Assembly (NCBI GenBank): GCA_934101575.1
Contig: CAKORJ010000001.1
Coordinates: 1 to 64,000 of the forward strand
Direction: 5' to 3'
DNA: 64,000 bases
DNA from: an uncultured Bacilli bacterium
GTDB taxonomy: Bacteria > Bacillota_I > Bacilli_A > RF39 > UBA660
Shown piece after piece: positions 8,659 through 17,227 of this stretch. Each line of letters opens with the position of its first letter. Positions within the stretch are counted from its first letter, which is position 1. The position numbers and the translations under genes were made by a program. A model generated the notes under the pieces. It was not told where the DNA came from. It did no database searches and saw nothing but the letters and a program-made list of their open reading frames with translations.

Positions 8659-9319
8659 TTCTTGTTTTTACTTTGGTTAAACTTTTTCTATTGGTTGATA
8701 TGGCGTAATAATAATTGTTTTTTGTAGTATCGTATTCTTCGTTATATTCTTCATTGTTTAATTTCTTTTTTAAGTTTTCTATTAACTTGATTTTTTGTCT
8801 TTTATCACTATCATATTTACTTCCATATACTCCGACTGTTATGTTGCTTGTTCCGTTGTTGTGAAGTTTTTGCCAACCTAGTAATTCTGAGTTAAAATAT
8901 GGATTTTGTGTTATAAATCTAGTATCCATATCAAATTTAAACATTCCTTTTCCAGATTGGGACTGAAGATATGGTTCGCCATATTCTGTTATTTTTAGTA
9001 TTCCTGGTAATACTATTTGTTGTTCTTGATTGAAATCAAAACAGTGTTCTGTTGCGACTGTAAATTCTTTGTCTTTAAATATTGAATCTTTTGGGCCTTT
9101 TCCTATTTCTATACTGTTATATTCTGAAAACTGTGGATATGAATGCATGTAGTCTATAAAATCAAGATATTGTATTCCTTGTTCTTGTCTTGTTTTCAAC
9201 CATTTTTTTAGTTCTCTATCTGAAATTTTATATTTGAAATACTCTATTTCATATGCTTCGCACATTTGTTTTTTTAATAAATTGTCATATATTAGTTTTT
9301 TTTGTATTATGTCACTCAT
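8642..9319 (-). CDS. Hypothetical protein, 225 aa
   Basis: No family is recognised. The protein is soluble, mixed alpha/beta, with a helical N-terminal third (ISDRELKKWLKTRQEQG), a beta-like middle (GKGMFKFDMDTRFITQNPYF) and a very basic tail (TKVKTRKKSKY) that could touch nucleic acid. A strong ribosome-binding site (CTAAAGGAGGAATAAC) precedes the ATG at 9319. It adjoins the accessory patch and may be element cargo; function unknown. Confidence 0.6.
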   Translation of the reverse strand: MSDIIQKKLIYDNLLKKQMCEAYEIEYFKYKISDRELKKWLKTRQEQGIQYLDFIDYMHSYPQFSEYNSIEIGKGPKDSIFKDKEFTVATEHCFDFNQEQQIVLPGILKITEYGEPYLQSQSGKGMFKFDMDTRFITQNPYFNSELLGWQKLHNNGTSNITVGVYGSKYDSDKRQKIKLIENLKKKLNNEEYNEEYDTTKNNYYYAISTNRKSLTKVKTRKKSKY

Positions 9320-9373
9320 GTTATTCCTCCTTTAGTGCTTTTTTATTATAGTGTCAAAACTATTATATGTCAA

Positions 9374-10348
9374 TTATTTTGTTATTAAAAAAGTTATTAG
9401 TTTTTTGGGATCTTTGTTTTTATATATGATGTCATATATAAGATTTATTATTGGTATTTTAATGTTTTTACTTTTTGTTAGTGAATATATTGATTTTAAT
9501 GTATAAAGTCCTTCTATTGTTGTAGTTTCTTTGTATTTATTTATTTCTTCTTTTGATTTTTGTTCCCCAATCATTTTTCCTAGTGTGAAGTTTCTACTTT
9601 TGTTACTGGTACAGGTTAGGTATAGGTCTCCGAATCCTGCGAATGATAATATTGTTTTTTTGTTTCCTCCTAGAAAGTATATTAATTCTTGTACATCGTT
9701 TAATGATTCTGTTAAAAACATTGATATTGTTGATTCTGGCATTTCCATTCCATATAGAATTCCTGATGCTATTGCTAGGACATTCTTTACTGATCCACAT
9801 ATTTCTGTTCCTATTATGTCTTTTGTTTCTCTTAGTTTTGTTGTAGTGGTGGATAATGCTTTTTTGATTATTTTTTCTGTTTCTTTGTTTTTTGTTGCTA
9901 GTGTAAGTCCTATTGGGGCATCTTTTATTATATCTGTTGCAAAGCTTCCGCCGGATATTACTCCGTAGTTTTTAGTGTGTACATGTTTTTTTAGAATGTT
10001 TACTACGAAGAGATTTGTTTTTTGTTGTATTCCTTTTGTTGCTATACAGATGTGACTTTTCTTGTTTATTATGCTTTTTAATTCTTTGATTGTTTCTTCT
10101 ATTGCTACTGCGGGGATTGCTATTATTATTAGATCACTATTTGTTATACTTTCTTTTAAGTTTGTTGTTATTTTTATTTTTTCTGGTAGTTTATAACTTG
10201 GTAGTTTTTCTTTGTTCTCTCTTGTTTTTTCTAGAGTATTTTTTTCTTCTTCAAATTTTGTCCAAATTGTTATATCATTATTATTTTTGTTTGCTATGTG
10301 TGTTAGGGCTAGGGCATATGCTCCTGCACCTAATATTGTTATTTTCAT
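9374..10348 (-). CDS. gpsA: NAD(P)-dependent glycerol-3-phosphate dehydrogenase GpsA
   Basis: GpsA reduces dihydroxyacetone phosphate to sn-glycerol-3-phosphate for phospholipid synthesis. The 324-residue length is normal. Visible motifs are the nucleotide-binding loop ILGAGAYALAL (usually GAGSWGTAL), IAIPAVAI, the active-site region EICGSVKNVLAIASGI with the catalytic Lys, and FAGFGDLYLTCTS. The usual SGPSFA is SGGSFA here. TGGAGGAT precedes the ATG. A possible promoter on the minus strand has TTGACA at 10403-10408. Confidence 0.95.
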   Translation of the reverse strand: MKITILGAGAYALALTHIANKNNNDITIWTKFEEEKNTLEKTRENKEKLPSYKLPEKIKITTNLKESITNSDLIIIAIPAVAIEETIKELKSIINKKSHICIATKGIQQKTNLFVVNILKKHVHTKNYGVISGGSFATDIIKDAPIGLTLATKNKETEKIIKKALSTTTTKLRETKDIIGTEICGSVKNVLAIASGILYGMEMPESTISMFLTESLNDVQELIYFLGGNKKTILSFAGFGDLYLTCTSNKSRNFTLGKMIGEQKSKEEINKYKETTTIEGLYTLKSIYSLTKSKNIKIPIINLIYDIIYKNKDPKKLITFLITK

Positions 10349-10481
10349 AATTTATCCTCCAGATATAGTTTATCATATTTTTTATTTTATTTCTATTTTA
10401 TGTGTCAAATGTGCTTTTTTTGTTATAAAACTATTTTCTTTTTTCAATTTTATGTTATTATATACTTAGGAGGAATAAGAT

Positions 10482-12206
10482 ATGAGAGTAAATAGAATTT
10501 TAAAATATTTTGTTGTATCTATGGCATTTTTATTTTCTTTAGGTTTTGTTAATGTAAATGCTGATACTTTACAAAATATGATTGATGGATCTAATAATGT
10601 TGTTTTAGATCAAAACTATACTGAAAAAGTTAGTGTTGCTAAGGGTAAGAATGTGACTATTGATTTAAATGGTAAGACTCTTACTGGTGCTATTGAGGTT
10701 AAGGGAACTTTAGTACTTAAAGATTCTAAATCTGGTGGTGCTGTTGTAGCTAATACTGAAAAGAATGCTTCTGCTATTCAAGTAGAGGGTGGTAAATTTA
10801 CACTTCAAAGTGGTACTGTAAAGAATGGTAATGGTTATGGTATTTATGCTCTTGAAGGTGGAAAAGTTACTGTAAAAGGTGGTATTATTGATACTTTATA
10901 TGCTGGACTTTCTGGTAATAATACTACTGGAGATATGCATTTTACTGTAAATGATGGTGTTGTTAAGGCTAAATATGGGCCTGCTGTTTATGTACCTGGT
11001 CAAGTTGGTCTTGATGTAAAAGGTGGTACATTAACAGGTGGTATTTCTATTAGAATGGGTACTTTAAATATTACTGGAGGAGTTATTACTGCTGTTACTA
11101 GTGATATTGATAGTCCTAGTGAATATTATGCATATAATGGTTGTGCTTGGCTTCCTGATGCTATTTATGTAATGGGAGGTACTTATAACTCAGCTAGTGG
11201 TAATGATTTAAATATTAACATAACCGGTGGTACTATTACTTCTAGTAATGGACAAGGTAGTGCTCTTGCTATTTATGATTTAGGAAAAGTAAGTCAAAAG
11301 ATGAATGTTTCTATTTCTGGTAAAGCAAAACTTGTTACTAATAGTAAAACTAGAACGTCTTATGATGTGCTTACTTTAAGTGATATTGGGGTTACAAATC
11401 CTAAGACTGGATTTAATAATCCGAGTTATGTTGGTAAAGTAACTACAAGCATAACAGGTGGTACTTATTCAAATATTAATGATAAGTATATTGCTAGTGG
11501 TTATGATAAGACTTTAGTTAATGGTAATTACGTAGTTGATAAGAAATTAGTAAAAGTTGATATGCCTAGTGTGGATACTTCTAAAGAAGTTAAAAATGTT
11601 ACAGTAGGTGTTACTAATTATAATGTTGTTAAGGGTGTACTTATTGCTTCACTTGAAAAGAGTAATATAAATACAGATAATATTACTCCACTTGTAGATG
11701 TTAATGTTGCTAATAAAGATGCTAGTAGTGTTTCAAGTGATGTTAAAAATGTTATGAGTAATGCTATTGATAAGAAAGTGCCTAATGCTAAGGTTGTAAG
11801 TTATTTTGATATTTCTGTACTTGTTAAGAATGCTGATAATGGTAGTGTTGTAGGTGAGCTTAGTAGTTTAACTGAAAAAGTTAAATTTACTGTAGCTATT
11901 CCTAGTGATTTAACTAAAACAAAAGCAGGAATGGAAAGAGTGTTTTACGTAATTAGAGAACATAATGGAGTAGCAAGTGTTCTTCCAGCTAAGTTATCTA
12001 AAGATGGAAAAACACTTACATTTGAAACTGATAAGTTTTCTACTTATGCTCTTGCTTATAAAGATGTAGCTAGTGCTAATGTATCTAATGTTAAAAATCC
12101 TCAAACATATGATGGAATTATGGGATATGTTGCCATTGCTTTAGTTACTCTTAGTGGAGTAGTAGGAACTGTGGTTTATTTAAAAAGAAATAGTTTAAAT
12201 AATTAG
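10482..12206 (+). CDS. Secreted beta-helix surface protein with sortase-like C-terminal signal
   Basis: A signal peptide (residues 1-27, ending VNVNA) is followed by about 300 residues of repeating strands with GG-T/I turns (GGTLTGGI, GGTYNSASG, GGTITSSNG), typical of pectin-lyase-like beta-helices. A globular region follows and then DKFSTYALAYKDV, a segment common in Firmicute surface proteins. The C-terminus is NPQTYDG, about 20 hydrophobic residues and KRNSLNN, which resembles a sortase sorting signal of the NPQT type. No sortase is in the window. AGGAGGAATAAGAT is the ribosome-binding site, and TGTTATTAT at 10453-10461 may be the -10. Adhesion is inferred. Confidence 0.75.
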   Translation: MRVNRILKYFVVSMAFLFSLGFVNVNADTLQNMIDGSNNVVLDQNYTEKVSVAKGKNVTIDLNGKTLTGAIEVKGTLVLKDSKSGGAVVANTEKNASAIQVEGGKFTLQSGTVKNGNGYGIYALEGGKVTVKGGIIDTLYAGLSGNNTTGDMHFTVNDGVVKAKYGPAVYVPGQVGLDVKGGTLTGGISIRMGTLNITGGVITAVTSDIDSPSEYYAYNGCAWLPDAIYVMGGTYNSASGNDLNINITGGTITSSNGQGSALAIYDLGKVSQKMNVSISGKAKLVTNSKTRTSYDVLTLSDIGVTNPKTGFNNPSYVGKVTTSITGGTYSNINDKYIASGYDKTLVNGNYVVDKKLVKVDMPSVDTSKEVKNVTVGVTNYNVVKGVLIASLEKSNINTDNITPLVDVNVANKDASSVSSDVKNVMSNAIDKKVPNAKVVSYFDISVLVKNADNGSVVGELSSLTEKVKFTVAIPSDLTKTKAGMERVFYVIREHNGVASVLPAKLSKDGKTLTFETDKFSTYALAYKDVASANVSNVKNPQTYDGIMGYVAIALVTLSGVVGTVVYLKRNSLNN

Positions 12207-12213
12207 TTTACAG

Positions 12214-12240
12214 GAACTAGAGAAATCTAGTTCTTTTATT
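12214..12240 (+). terminator. Terminator after the surface-protein gene
   Basis: GAACTAGA (12214-12221) pairs with TCTAGTTC (12226-12233), followed by TTTTATT. Confidence 0.75.
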
Positions 12241-12246
12241 ATGAAA

Positions 12247-12272
12247 AAACATAGATTTTTTAATCTATGTTT
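12247..12272 (-). terminator. Terminator of the GntR-ABC operon
   Basis: AAACATAGATT (12247-12257) and AATCTATGTTT (12262-12272) form an 11-bp stem that ends in a T run on the minus strand and includes the permease stop codon. Confidence 0.75.
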
Positions 12273-13033
12273 ACTCCTTTTTTAAATGTATTGTTTCCTA
12301 TTATATATAGTATTATGTTATATATAATATAAATTATTGTACTTAATGATAACATTTGTTTTAATAGGTTTGGTGTTATGTTGTTTGTTTTAAATAAGTC
12401 CATTATTTCTTTGTTAAATAGGCCTATTACGAATATTATTACTAGTATTAGTGTTTGCATTGTAAAGTATATTATTAAGCCAAATAGGACAGATTTTAAT
12501 AGTTTGTTATTGTTTTGTTTATATCCTAAAATTATTGCTGTTATTCCTGATAGAATTATAAATAGTATTTCTAAATAGAATATTAATATTGTACTTATTA
12601 TTGTTATATTTGATATATTTATTTGGTTTAATATATTTTTTAATATTTCTATGTTTTCTTTTGAATAGTAGCATATTAATAAAGAAATTATTATTACTAT
12701 GGTACTTGTTAATAGAGTTATTATTGTTGTTAATACTTTGGAAAGAAATAATGTTTCTTTTTTTATTGGTAGGGTATGTGTTAGATATGCTTCATCACTA
12801 TAGAAGTTTTTTATTACTCTTGCCCATATTCTTAATATGTTATTTATTAATATATTTATTAGAAGTGTTATAGTTATTCCTTGCATTATTTTTCCTATTA
12901 TTGTAAATAATATTCTTCCATCTATGTTTATAAATACTCTTGTTAATATTGCAAATATTATGCTTAATATGTAGAAGATTGTAAGTGCTTTGTAACACCA
13001 TTTTAAATCATATTTTAATAGTTTTTTTAGCAT
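12260..13033 (-). CDS. ABC transporter permease
   Basis: The 257-residue protein has six predicted hydrophobic segments with short loops (first IFYILSIIFAILTRVFI, last IYNIILYIIGN), an ABC-2-like permease arrangement. It overlaps the upstream ATPase gene by seven bases and is the last gene of the GntR-ATPase-permease operon. YtrA-type operons of this layout usually respond to cell-envelope stress or antimicrobial peptides; the substrate here is unknown. Confidence 0.8.
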   Translation of the reverse strand: MLKKLLKYDLKWCYKALTIFYILSIIFAILTRVFINIDGRILFTIIGKIMQGITITLLINILINNILRIWARVIKNFYSDEAYLTHTLPIKKETLFLSKVLTTIITLLTSTIVIIISLLICYYSKENIEILKNILNQINISNITIISTILIFYLEILFIILSGITAIILGYKQNNNKLLKSVLFGLIIYFTMQTLILVIIFVIGLFNKEIMDLFKTNNITPNLLKQMLSLSTIIYIIYNIILYIIGNNTFKKGVNID

Positions 13034-13722
13034 TTGAAGTACCTCCTGAAAATTTCATTTATTGATTTATTTTCTTTTTCTCTTAGTTTATCGGTAGGAG
13101 AATTTAGTATTATTTCTCCCTTATCTATAAATATTACTTCGTCTAATATTTTTTCTATGTCTTCTATTAGATGAGTTGAAATTATAATACTTGCATTTTC
13201 ATCAAAATTTGTTAATATTGTGTCTAATATGTAGTCTCTTGTTGCAGGATCTACTCCGCCTAAAGGTTCATCTAATATGTATATTTTTGCTTTTCTACTC
13301 ATTACTAGGATTAGAGTTAGTTTTTCTAACATGCCTTTACTCATTTTTGATAGTTTTTGATCTTCTTCTAAATTTAGATCTTTTAATAGTTTTTTTGCTT
13401 TTTTAATGTTAAAATTTTTGTAGAACTCACTAAAGAATATTAATGTTTCTTTTATAGTCATTGTTTTGTCTAAATAGGTTCTTTCTGGAAGATATGATAT
13501 TATTTCTTTTGTTTCTGGACTAGGCTTTTTCCCTTTGATTAATATTTCTCCACTTGTTGGAGTAAGTAGGTCATTTATTAGTTTTATTAATGTTGTTTTA
13601 CCTGTTCCGTTTTTCCCTAATAAACCTATTATCTTGTTTTCGGTTATTGTTAGATTTATATTATTTAGAATTGTTTTGTTATCAAACTTTTTTGTTAGAT
13701 TTGTACATTTTATTAAATTCAT
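13027..13722 (-). CDS. ABC transporter ATP-binding protein
   Basis: The 231-residue ATPase has Walker A GLLGKNGTGKTTL (residues 33-45), a signature region LSKMSKGMLEKL near 128 (variant of LSGGQ, usual in this exporter group), Walker B IYILDEPLGGVD near 150-160 and the H-loop ISTHLIED. It works with the adjacent permease at 12260. The GntR regulator gene ends two bases before its coding start on the minus strand. Confidence 0.92.
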   Translation of the reverse strand: MNLIKCTNLTKKFDNKTILNNINLTITENKIIGLLGKNGTGKTTLIKLINDLLTPTSGEILIKGKKPSPETKEIISYLPERTYLDKTMTIKETLIFFSEFYKNFNIKKAKKLLKDLNLEEDQKLSKMSKGMLEKLTLILVMSRKAKIYILDEPLGGVDPATRDYILDTILTNFDENASIIISTHLIEDIEKILDEVIFIDKGEIILNSPTDKLREKENKSINEIFRRYFKC

Positions 13723-13723
13723 T

Positions 13724-14086
13724 TTATTTTCCTTTCTTGTTTTGTAAGTATTTGATTGTTTCTTCTTTTGTAAATCCTAGGTTATTCATATCATTTAGAA
13801 AACTATTTATTTTTGATGTTGCTAATTCTTCTTTTTTCTTATTTATTAATTTTATGTTATCTGTTACATATTTTCCATTTGTTCTTTCTGTGTAGATTAA
13901 GTTTTCTTGTTCTAGTTTTTCTAATGATTTTTGTACTGTGTTAGGATTGATTTTTATTGTTAGAGCTAGGTCTCTTACTGATGGGAGTTTTTCATTTGGT
14001 TTTAGTTTTCCTGATATTATATATTCTTTTAAAGATTGTGTTAGTTGTGTATAAATAGGGCTGTTGTTATTAAAATCAAAGTTCAT
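13724..14086 (-). CDS. GntR-family regulator (YtrA type)
   Basis: The 120-residue protein has a winged helix (residues 8-75: PIYTQLTQSLKEYIISGKL, LPSVRDLALTIKINPNTVQKSL, LIYTERTNGKYV) and only a short C-terminal helix, as in the YtrA subgroup with no large effector domain. It is first in the ABC operon and likely represses it. AAGGAGGTAAC precedes the ATG. Confidence 0.9.
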   Translation of the reverse strand: MNFDFNNNSPIYTQLTQSLKEYIISGKLKPNEKLPSVRDLALTIKINPNTVQKSLEKLEQENLIYTERTNGKYVTDNIKLINKKKEELATSKINSFLNDMNNLGFTKEETIKYLQNKKGK

Positions 14087-14114
14087 TGTTACCTCCTTAT
14101 ATTGTGCTACTTAC

Positions 14115-14151
14115 ATAATACAATAATACAATGTGCTTTTGCTTTTGTCAA
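14115..14151 (-). promoter_or_regulatory. Promoter and tandem repeat upstream of the GntR-ABC operon
   Basis: On the minus strand TTGACA (14146-14151), a 17-base spacer and TATTAT (14123-14128) make a near-consensus promoter. The -10 lies inside a tandem ATAATACA repeat on the plus strand (14115-14122 and 14123-14130). The repeat overlaps the promoter, so it is a candidate operator for autoregulation by the GntR protein (inference). Confidence 0.65.
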
Positions 14152-14153
14152 TA

Positions 14154-14177
14154 AAAAAAGTAAGTTAATACTTACTT
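14154..14177 (-). terminator. Terminator of the HD hydrolase gene
   Basis: On the minus strand AAGTAAG and CTTACTT form a stem followed by seven T. The stop codon of the HD gene lies in the stem. Confidence 0.65.
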
Positions 14178-14882
14178 AATTATGCTTTTGTTTTTTCCTG
14201 TTATTAGTGCTAGGAATGATTCAATATTTTTAAGTTCATTTAGTGCGGTTTTTTTATCTGCTTTGGACATTATTCTTCCTTCTATACTTTTTGCTTTTTT
14301 TATGTTGAAGTTTAATCCTTTTTTATTTTTAGTGTTTTCTATTAAAAATTTGTGGTATTTAAATTCTGTTATATTTCGATTATTTATTTTTGTATTCATT
14401 GTTATTTTTGTTACTGGGAATGGATGCATATGATGAAGAATTCCGTCCATTATTTTTTCTCTTTTTTCTTTGTTTTTAAAGTATTCTGGGTACCAGTTGT
14501 ATGAGTTTATTACTGCTTCGACGGGATGTATGAAACCGTGGTTTTCCATTTTTAAGAGTGATTTTTTTTCTGTGTTGTTTTGCCATGGCGTTGTGTACAA
14601 ATCATGGAATAATGATATTAGTAGTGCTGTTTCTAGATCTATTTTTAATAATGGATGTTTTATTTGATATATTTTTACCATTCTATATGTTAAGATTGTA
14701 TCTTTTATTATATGTTCTCCTAGGGTTGTTGTTCCATGGTGATAGAATTCTTCTGAACATCTTTTTTCAAATTCTTTGTGTGATACTATTTTGTGAACTA
14801 TTTTTAAGAATTCTTCTTGTTCTTTTAAGGTAAACCCTTCGGATATAAAATTTTCTGTTATATATTCTTCGGCTTTTGTCAT
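14172..14882 (-). CDS. HD-domain phosphohydrolase
   Basis: The 236-residue protein has the HD doublet His93-Asp94 in LISLFHDLYT. Further histidines are placed as in metal-dependent HD phosphohydrolases: His57 in TLGEH, His115 and His119 in ENHGFIHP, and the LHHMHP cluster at 150-154. The substrate (nucleotide or signalling molecule) cannot be told. AAGGAGAAAAT precedes the ATG. It is transcribed alone. Confidence 0.8.
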   Translation of the reverse strand: MTKAEEYITENFISEGFTLKEQEEFLKIVHKIVSHKEFEKRCSEEFYHHGTTTLGEHIIKDTILTYRMVKIYQIKHPLLKIDLETALLISLFHDLYTTPWQNNTEKKSLLKMENHGFIHPVEAVINSYNWYPEYFKNKEKREKIMDGILHHMHPFPVTKITMNTKINNRNITEFKYHKFLIENTKNKKGLNFNIKKAKSIEGRIMSKADKKTALNELKNIESFLALITGKNKSIIK

Positions 14883-14932
14883 ATTTTCTCCTTTTTTTAT
14901 TTATTATACTATATAATTTTGCAATTGTCTAT

Positions 14933-15628
14933 TTAGTTGTTTTCTTCGAACAGTCCTATTGCTTCGGTTATTGGAAGTGAGAATATTATTCCTCCGCCTT
15001 CTGTTTTTAGTCCTGTTTCTTTTACTATGGCATTCATTATATCATTTTTTTTATCTTCTTCTGTTACTATTAGTATTAGATCTTTTTCTGGTTCTATTGA
15101 AAAACCTAGAAATTGTCTTTTTGAATTTGTTTGATAAATGCTGCGTCCATTTATTAGTGTTCCTCCGCCAGCACCGGCATTTTTTGCAGTATTCATTACT
15201 TTTTCTGAGTATCCTTCTGCTATGATTGTTACTATTAAATGATGAATTTTTTTATTTTTCTTCTTTTCTTTTTGTTCTTTTTCTTTTACTGGTTTATTTT
15301 CTTTCATATTATCCTCCGTATTTAATTTATCTAATAAATATTTTGTGCTTCCTGATAGGGGAATTGTAAAGCATATTCCTTCGCCTGGTTTATCTAATTC
15401 TAAGTTTGTTTTTATACTTTCTAAGATGTCTTTTTTTTGCTTTTCATTTATAAGAGAGAAGTATATATATTTTTTTATGTCTTCTAAGCCAAAGTATTCT
15501 AATGTTGATGATGGGGCGGTTCCTTCGCCATGTGTTGCTATATTAAATGGCATGTTGTATTTATCATATAGGGGTTTTATTATTTTATCTTCTTTATCAT
15601 TTGATATTAGACATAATAGTTCTATCAT
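14933..15628 (-). CDS. Tandem P-II-like regulatory protein
   Basis: This 231-residue protein contains two P-II-like ferredoxin-fold halves (about residues 1-105 and 130-231) joined by a Lys/Glu-rich linker (KENKPVKEKEQKEKKKNK). The second half is closest to canonical P-II: LIVTIIAEGYSEKVMNTAKNAGAGGGTL and EGGGIIFSLPI; the first has GEGTAPS and GEGICFTIPL at matching positions. The start is ATG 15628, overlapping the DUF1538 stop as ATGA; a TTG at 15643 would use the GGAGGG ribosome-binding site as coding sequence. Its pairing with a membrane protein suggests control of transport by a nucleotide or metabolite. Confidence 0.82.
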   Translation of the reverse strand: MIELLCLISNDKEDKIIKPLYDKYNMPFNIATHGEGTAPSSTLEYFGLEDIKKYIYFSLINEKQKKDILESIKTNLELDKPGEGICFTIPLSGSTKYLLDKLNTEDNMKENKPVKEKEQKEKKKNKKIHHLIVTIIAEGYSEKVMNTAKNAGAGGGTLINGRSIYQTNSKRQFLGFSIEPEKDLILIVTEEDKKNDIMNAIVKETGLKTEGGGIIFSLPITEAIGLFEENN

Positions 15629-17124
15629 ATAGTGGCCCTCCAATCGTATTCTATTATTTCTTCATCTATTTCTTTATTTATTTCTTGTTTTGTTTTTATT
15701 TTAAATATTATTCCTAGAGTTTGAATGGTTATAAGTGGAGATGTTGCTATGAATGCTATTAAACCAAAGGCATCTAACATTATGTTTCCATTTGATGCTA
15801 GGCAAATTCCAATTACGAAAGGAAGAATAAATGTTGCTGTTAATGGTCCGCATACTGATCCTCCGGTGTCGAATGCTATTGCTGTGAACATTTTTGGAGA
15901 GAAGAATGTTAGTAACATTGCTAAAGCATATGATACTACTAAGAACCAGAATATTGGTATTTGATATAAAACTCTTAATATTGCTAGTATTAGTGCCATT
16001 ATTACTCCAATTGATATTGCTATTCTCATTATGTTGCTTGTTATACTTCCTTCGGTTATTTCTTCTACTTCATTTGTAAGTATTTTTATAGCTGGTTCTG
16101 CAAATACTACTAGGAACCCTATTACTGATATGAATGGGATTATATATTTTGTTAGGTTATTGTCTATGAAGTTTTGTCCGAGTACAAATCCTGTTTTCAT
16201 GAATCCTACGTCTACGCCTGTTAAAAATAAGCATAGTCCTATAAATGTTGCTATTAAACCTATTATTACTTTTTTGATTTGTTTTTTTGTAAATACGTCT
16301 TTTTGGATTAGGTTAAATATAATAAATAGGGCAATTATTGGACTTAGTGATATTGCTACTGACTTAATACATTCTAAGAATTTTTCAGTATATTGTAGTA
16401 GTAATGGTAAGTTACTGTTATATATTGATGTGTCGTATGTATTTGTTCCTGTGTATAACATTCCTAGTATTAAGACCATTATTTTAGGACCTACTGCACA
16501 TAGACCTATTAGACCAAATGTATCATTTTTTGTATTGCTATCTGTTCTGAAGGCTGTTAGACCTATTCCTAGAGCTAATATGAATGGTACACTTATTGGA
16601 CCTGTTGTAACTCCACTTGAGTCAAATGATATTGGAATAAAGCTATCTGGTACGAATGCTAAGAGTGCAAATACTATTGTATAGCTTATTATTAATATTG
16701 TTCTAAAACTTAGTTTAAATAATATTTTCATGACTGCAATCATCAACATTATTCCTACACCTAAACTTATTGTAAGAATCAGGGTGGTGGTTGGTATACT
16801 TGGAATTTGTTCTGCTAGTACTCTTAGGTCTGGTTCAGCGACTGTTATCATTATTCCTATTAAGAGGATTACACCTAGGATTATTCCTATTTTTTTACTT
16901 TTTATTAGAGCACTGCCTAGTTTTTCTCCAATCATCATCATTGAAAGATCTGCGCCAAATGTAAATAAGCTTATTCCTATTATTAGAAATACTGAACTTA
17001 TCATGAATGATGTTATTATACTTTTGTCTAAGTTAAATAATAGAGCTATTATTGAGACTATTAAGCATATTGGTAAAACTATTATTGCTGTTTCTTTAAA
17101 GCTTTTCTTTAAATTATCTATCAT
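15625..17124 (-). CDS. DUF1538 membrane protein (putative transporter)
   Basis: The 499-residue protein has about a dozen hydrophobic segments in two homologous halves. Each half has an AEPxxxxL motif (AEPDLRVL near 95, AEPAIKIL near 345) and an FDSSGVTTGP or FDTGGSVCGP motif, the hallmark of the duplicated DUF1538 family. Such genes commonly sit next to P-II-like genes, as here with a 4-base overlap. A transport role is accepted only by inference, and the substrate is unknown. AGGTGATAATTA precedes the ATG. Confidence 0.85.
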   Translation of the reverse strand: MIDNLKKSFKETAIIVLPICLIVSIIALLFNLDKSIITSFMISSVFLIIGISLFTFGADLSMMMIGEKLGSALIKSKKIGIILGVILLIGIMITVAEPDLRVLAEQIPSIPTTTLILTISLGVGIMLMIAVMKILFKLSFRTILIISYTIVFALLAFVPDSFIPISFDSSGVTTGPISVPFILALGIGLTAFRTDSNTKNDTFGLIGLCAVGPKIMVLILGMLYTGTNTYDTSIYNSNLPLLLQYTEKFLECIKSVAISLSPIIALFIIFNLIQKDVFTKKQIKKVIIGLIATFIGLCLFLTGVDVGFMKTGFVLGQNFIDNNLTKYIIPFISVIGFLVVFAEPAIKILTNEVEEITEGSITSNIMRIAISIGVIMALILAILRVLYQIPIFWFLVVSYALAMLLTFFSPKMFTAIAFDTGGSVCGPLTATFILPFVIGICLASNGNIMLDAFGLIAFIATSPLITIQTLGIIFKIKTKQEINKEIDEEIIEYDWRATI

Positions 17125-17180
17125 TAATTATCACCTAGTATTATTCTATCATGAAATTTATTCTATTTGAAGTTTTAGTT

Positions 17181-17209
17181 TTGATTTATTTATTAATTAG
17201 TTATATAAT
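17181..17209 (+). promoter_or_regulatory. Promoter for the nucleoside phosphorylase gene
   Basis: TTGATT (17181-17186), a 17-base spacer and TATAAT (17204-17209), 18 bases before the ATG. Confidence 0.65.
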
Positions 17210-17227
17210 TGTATAGTAGGTGATAGT

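Noticed and set aside
9531..9968. Plus-strand open frame (145 codons) over gpsA
   Set aside because: Antisense to gpsA, hydrophobic composition typical of reverse-complemented AT-rich coding sequence, no start signals.
16031..16684. Long plus-strand open frame (217 codons) over the DUF1538 gene
   Set aside because: It is antisense to a well-supported membrane protein with conserved motifs and only reflects the codon bias of the minus strand. No ribosome-binding site or family features.
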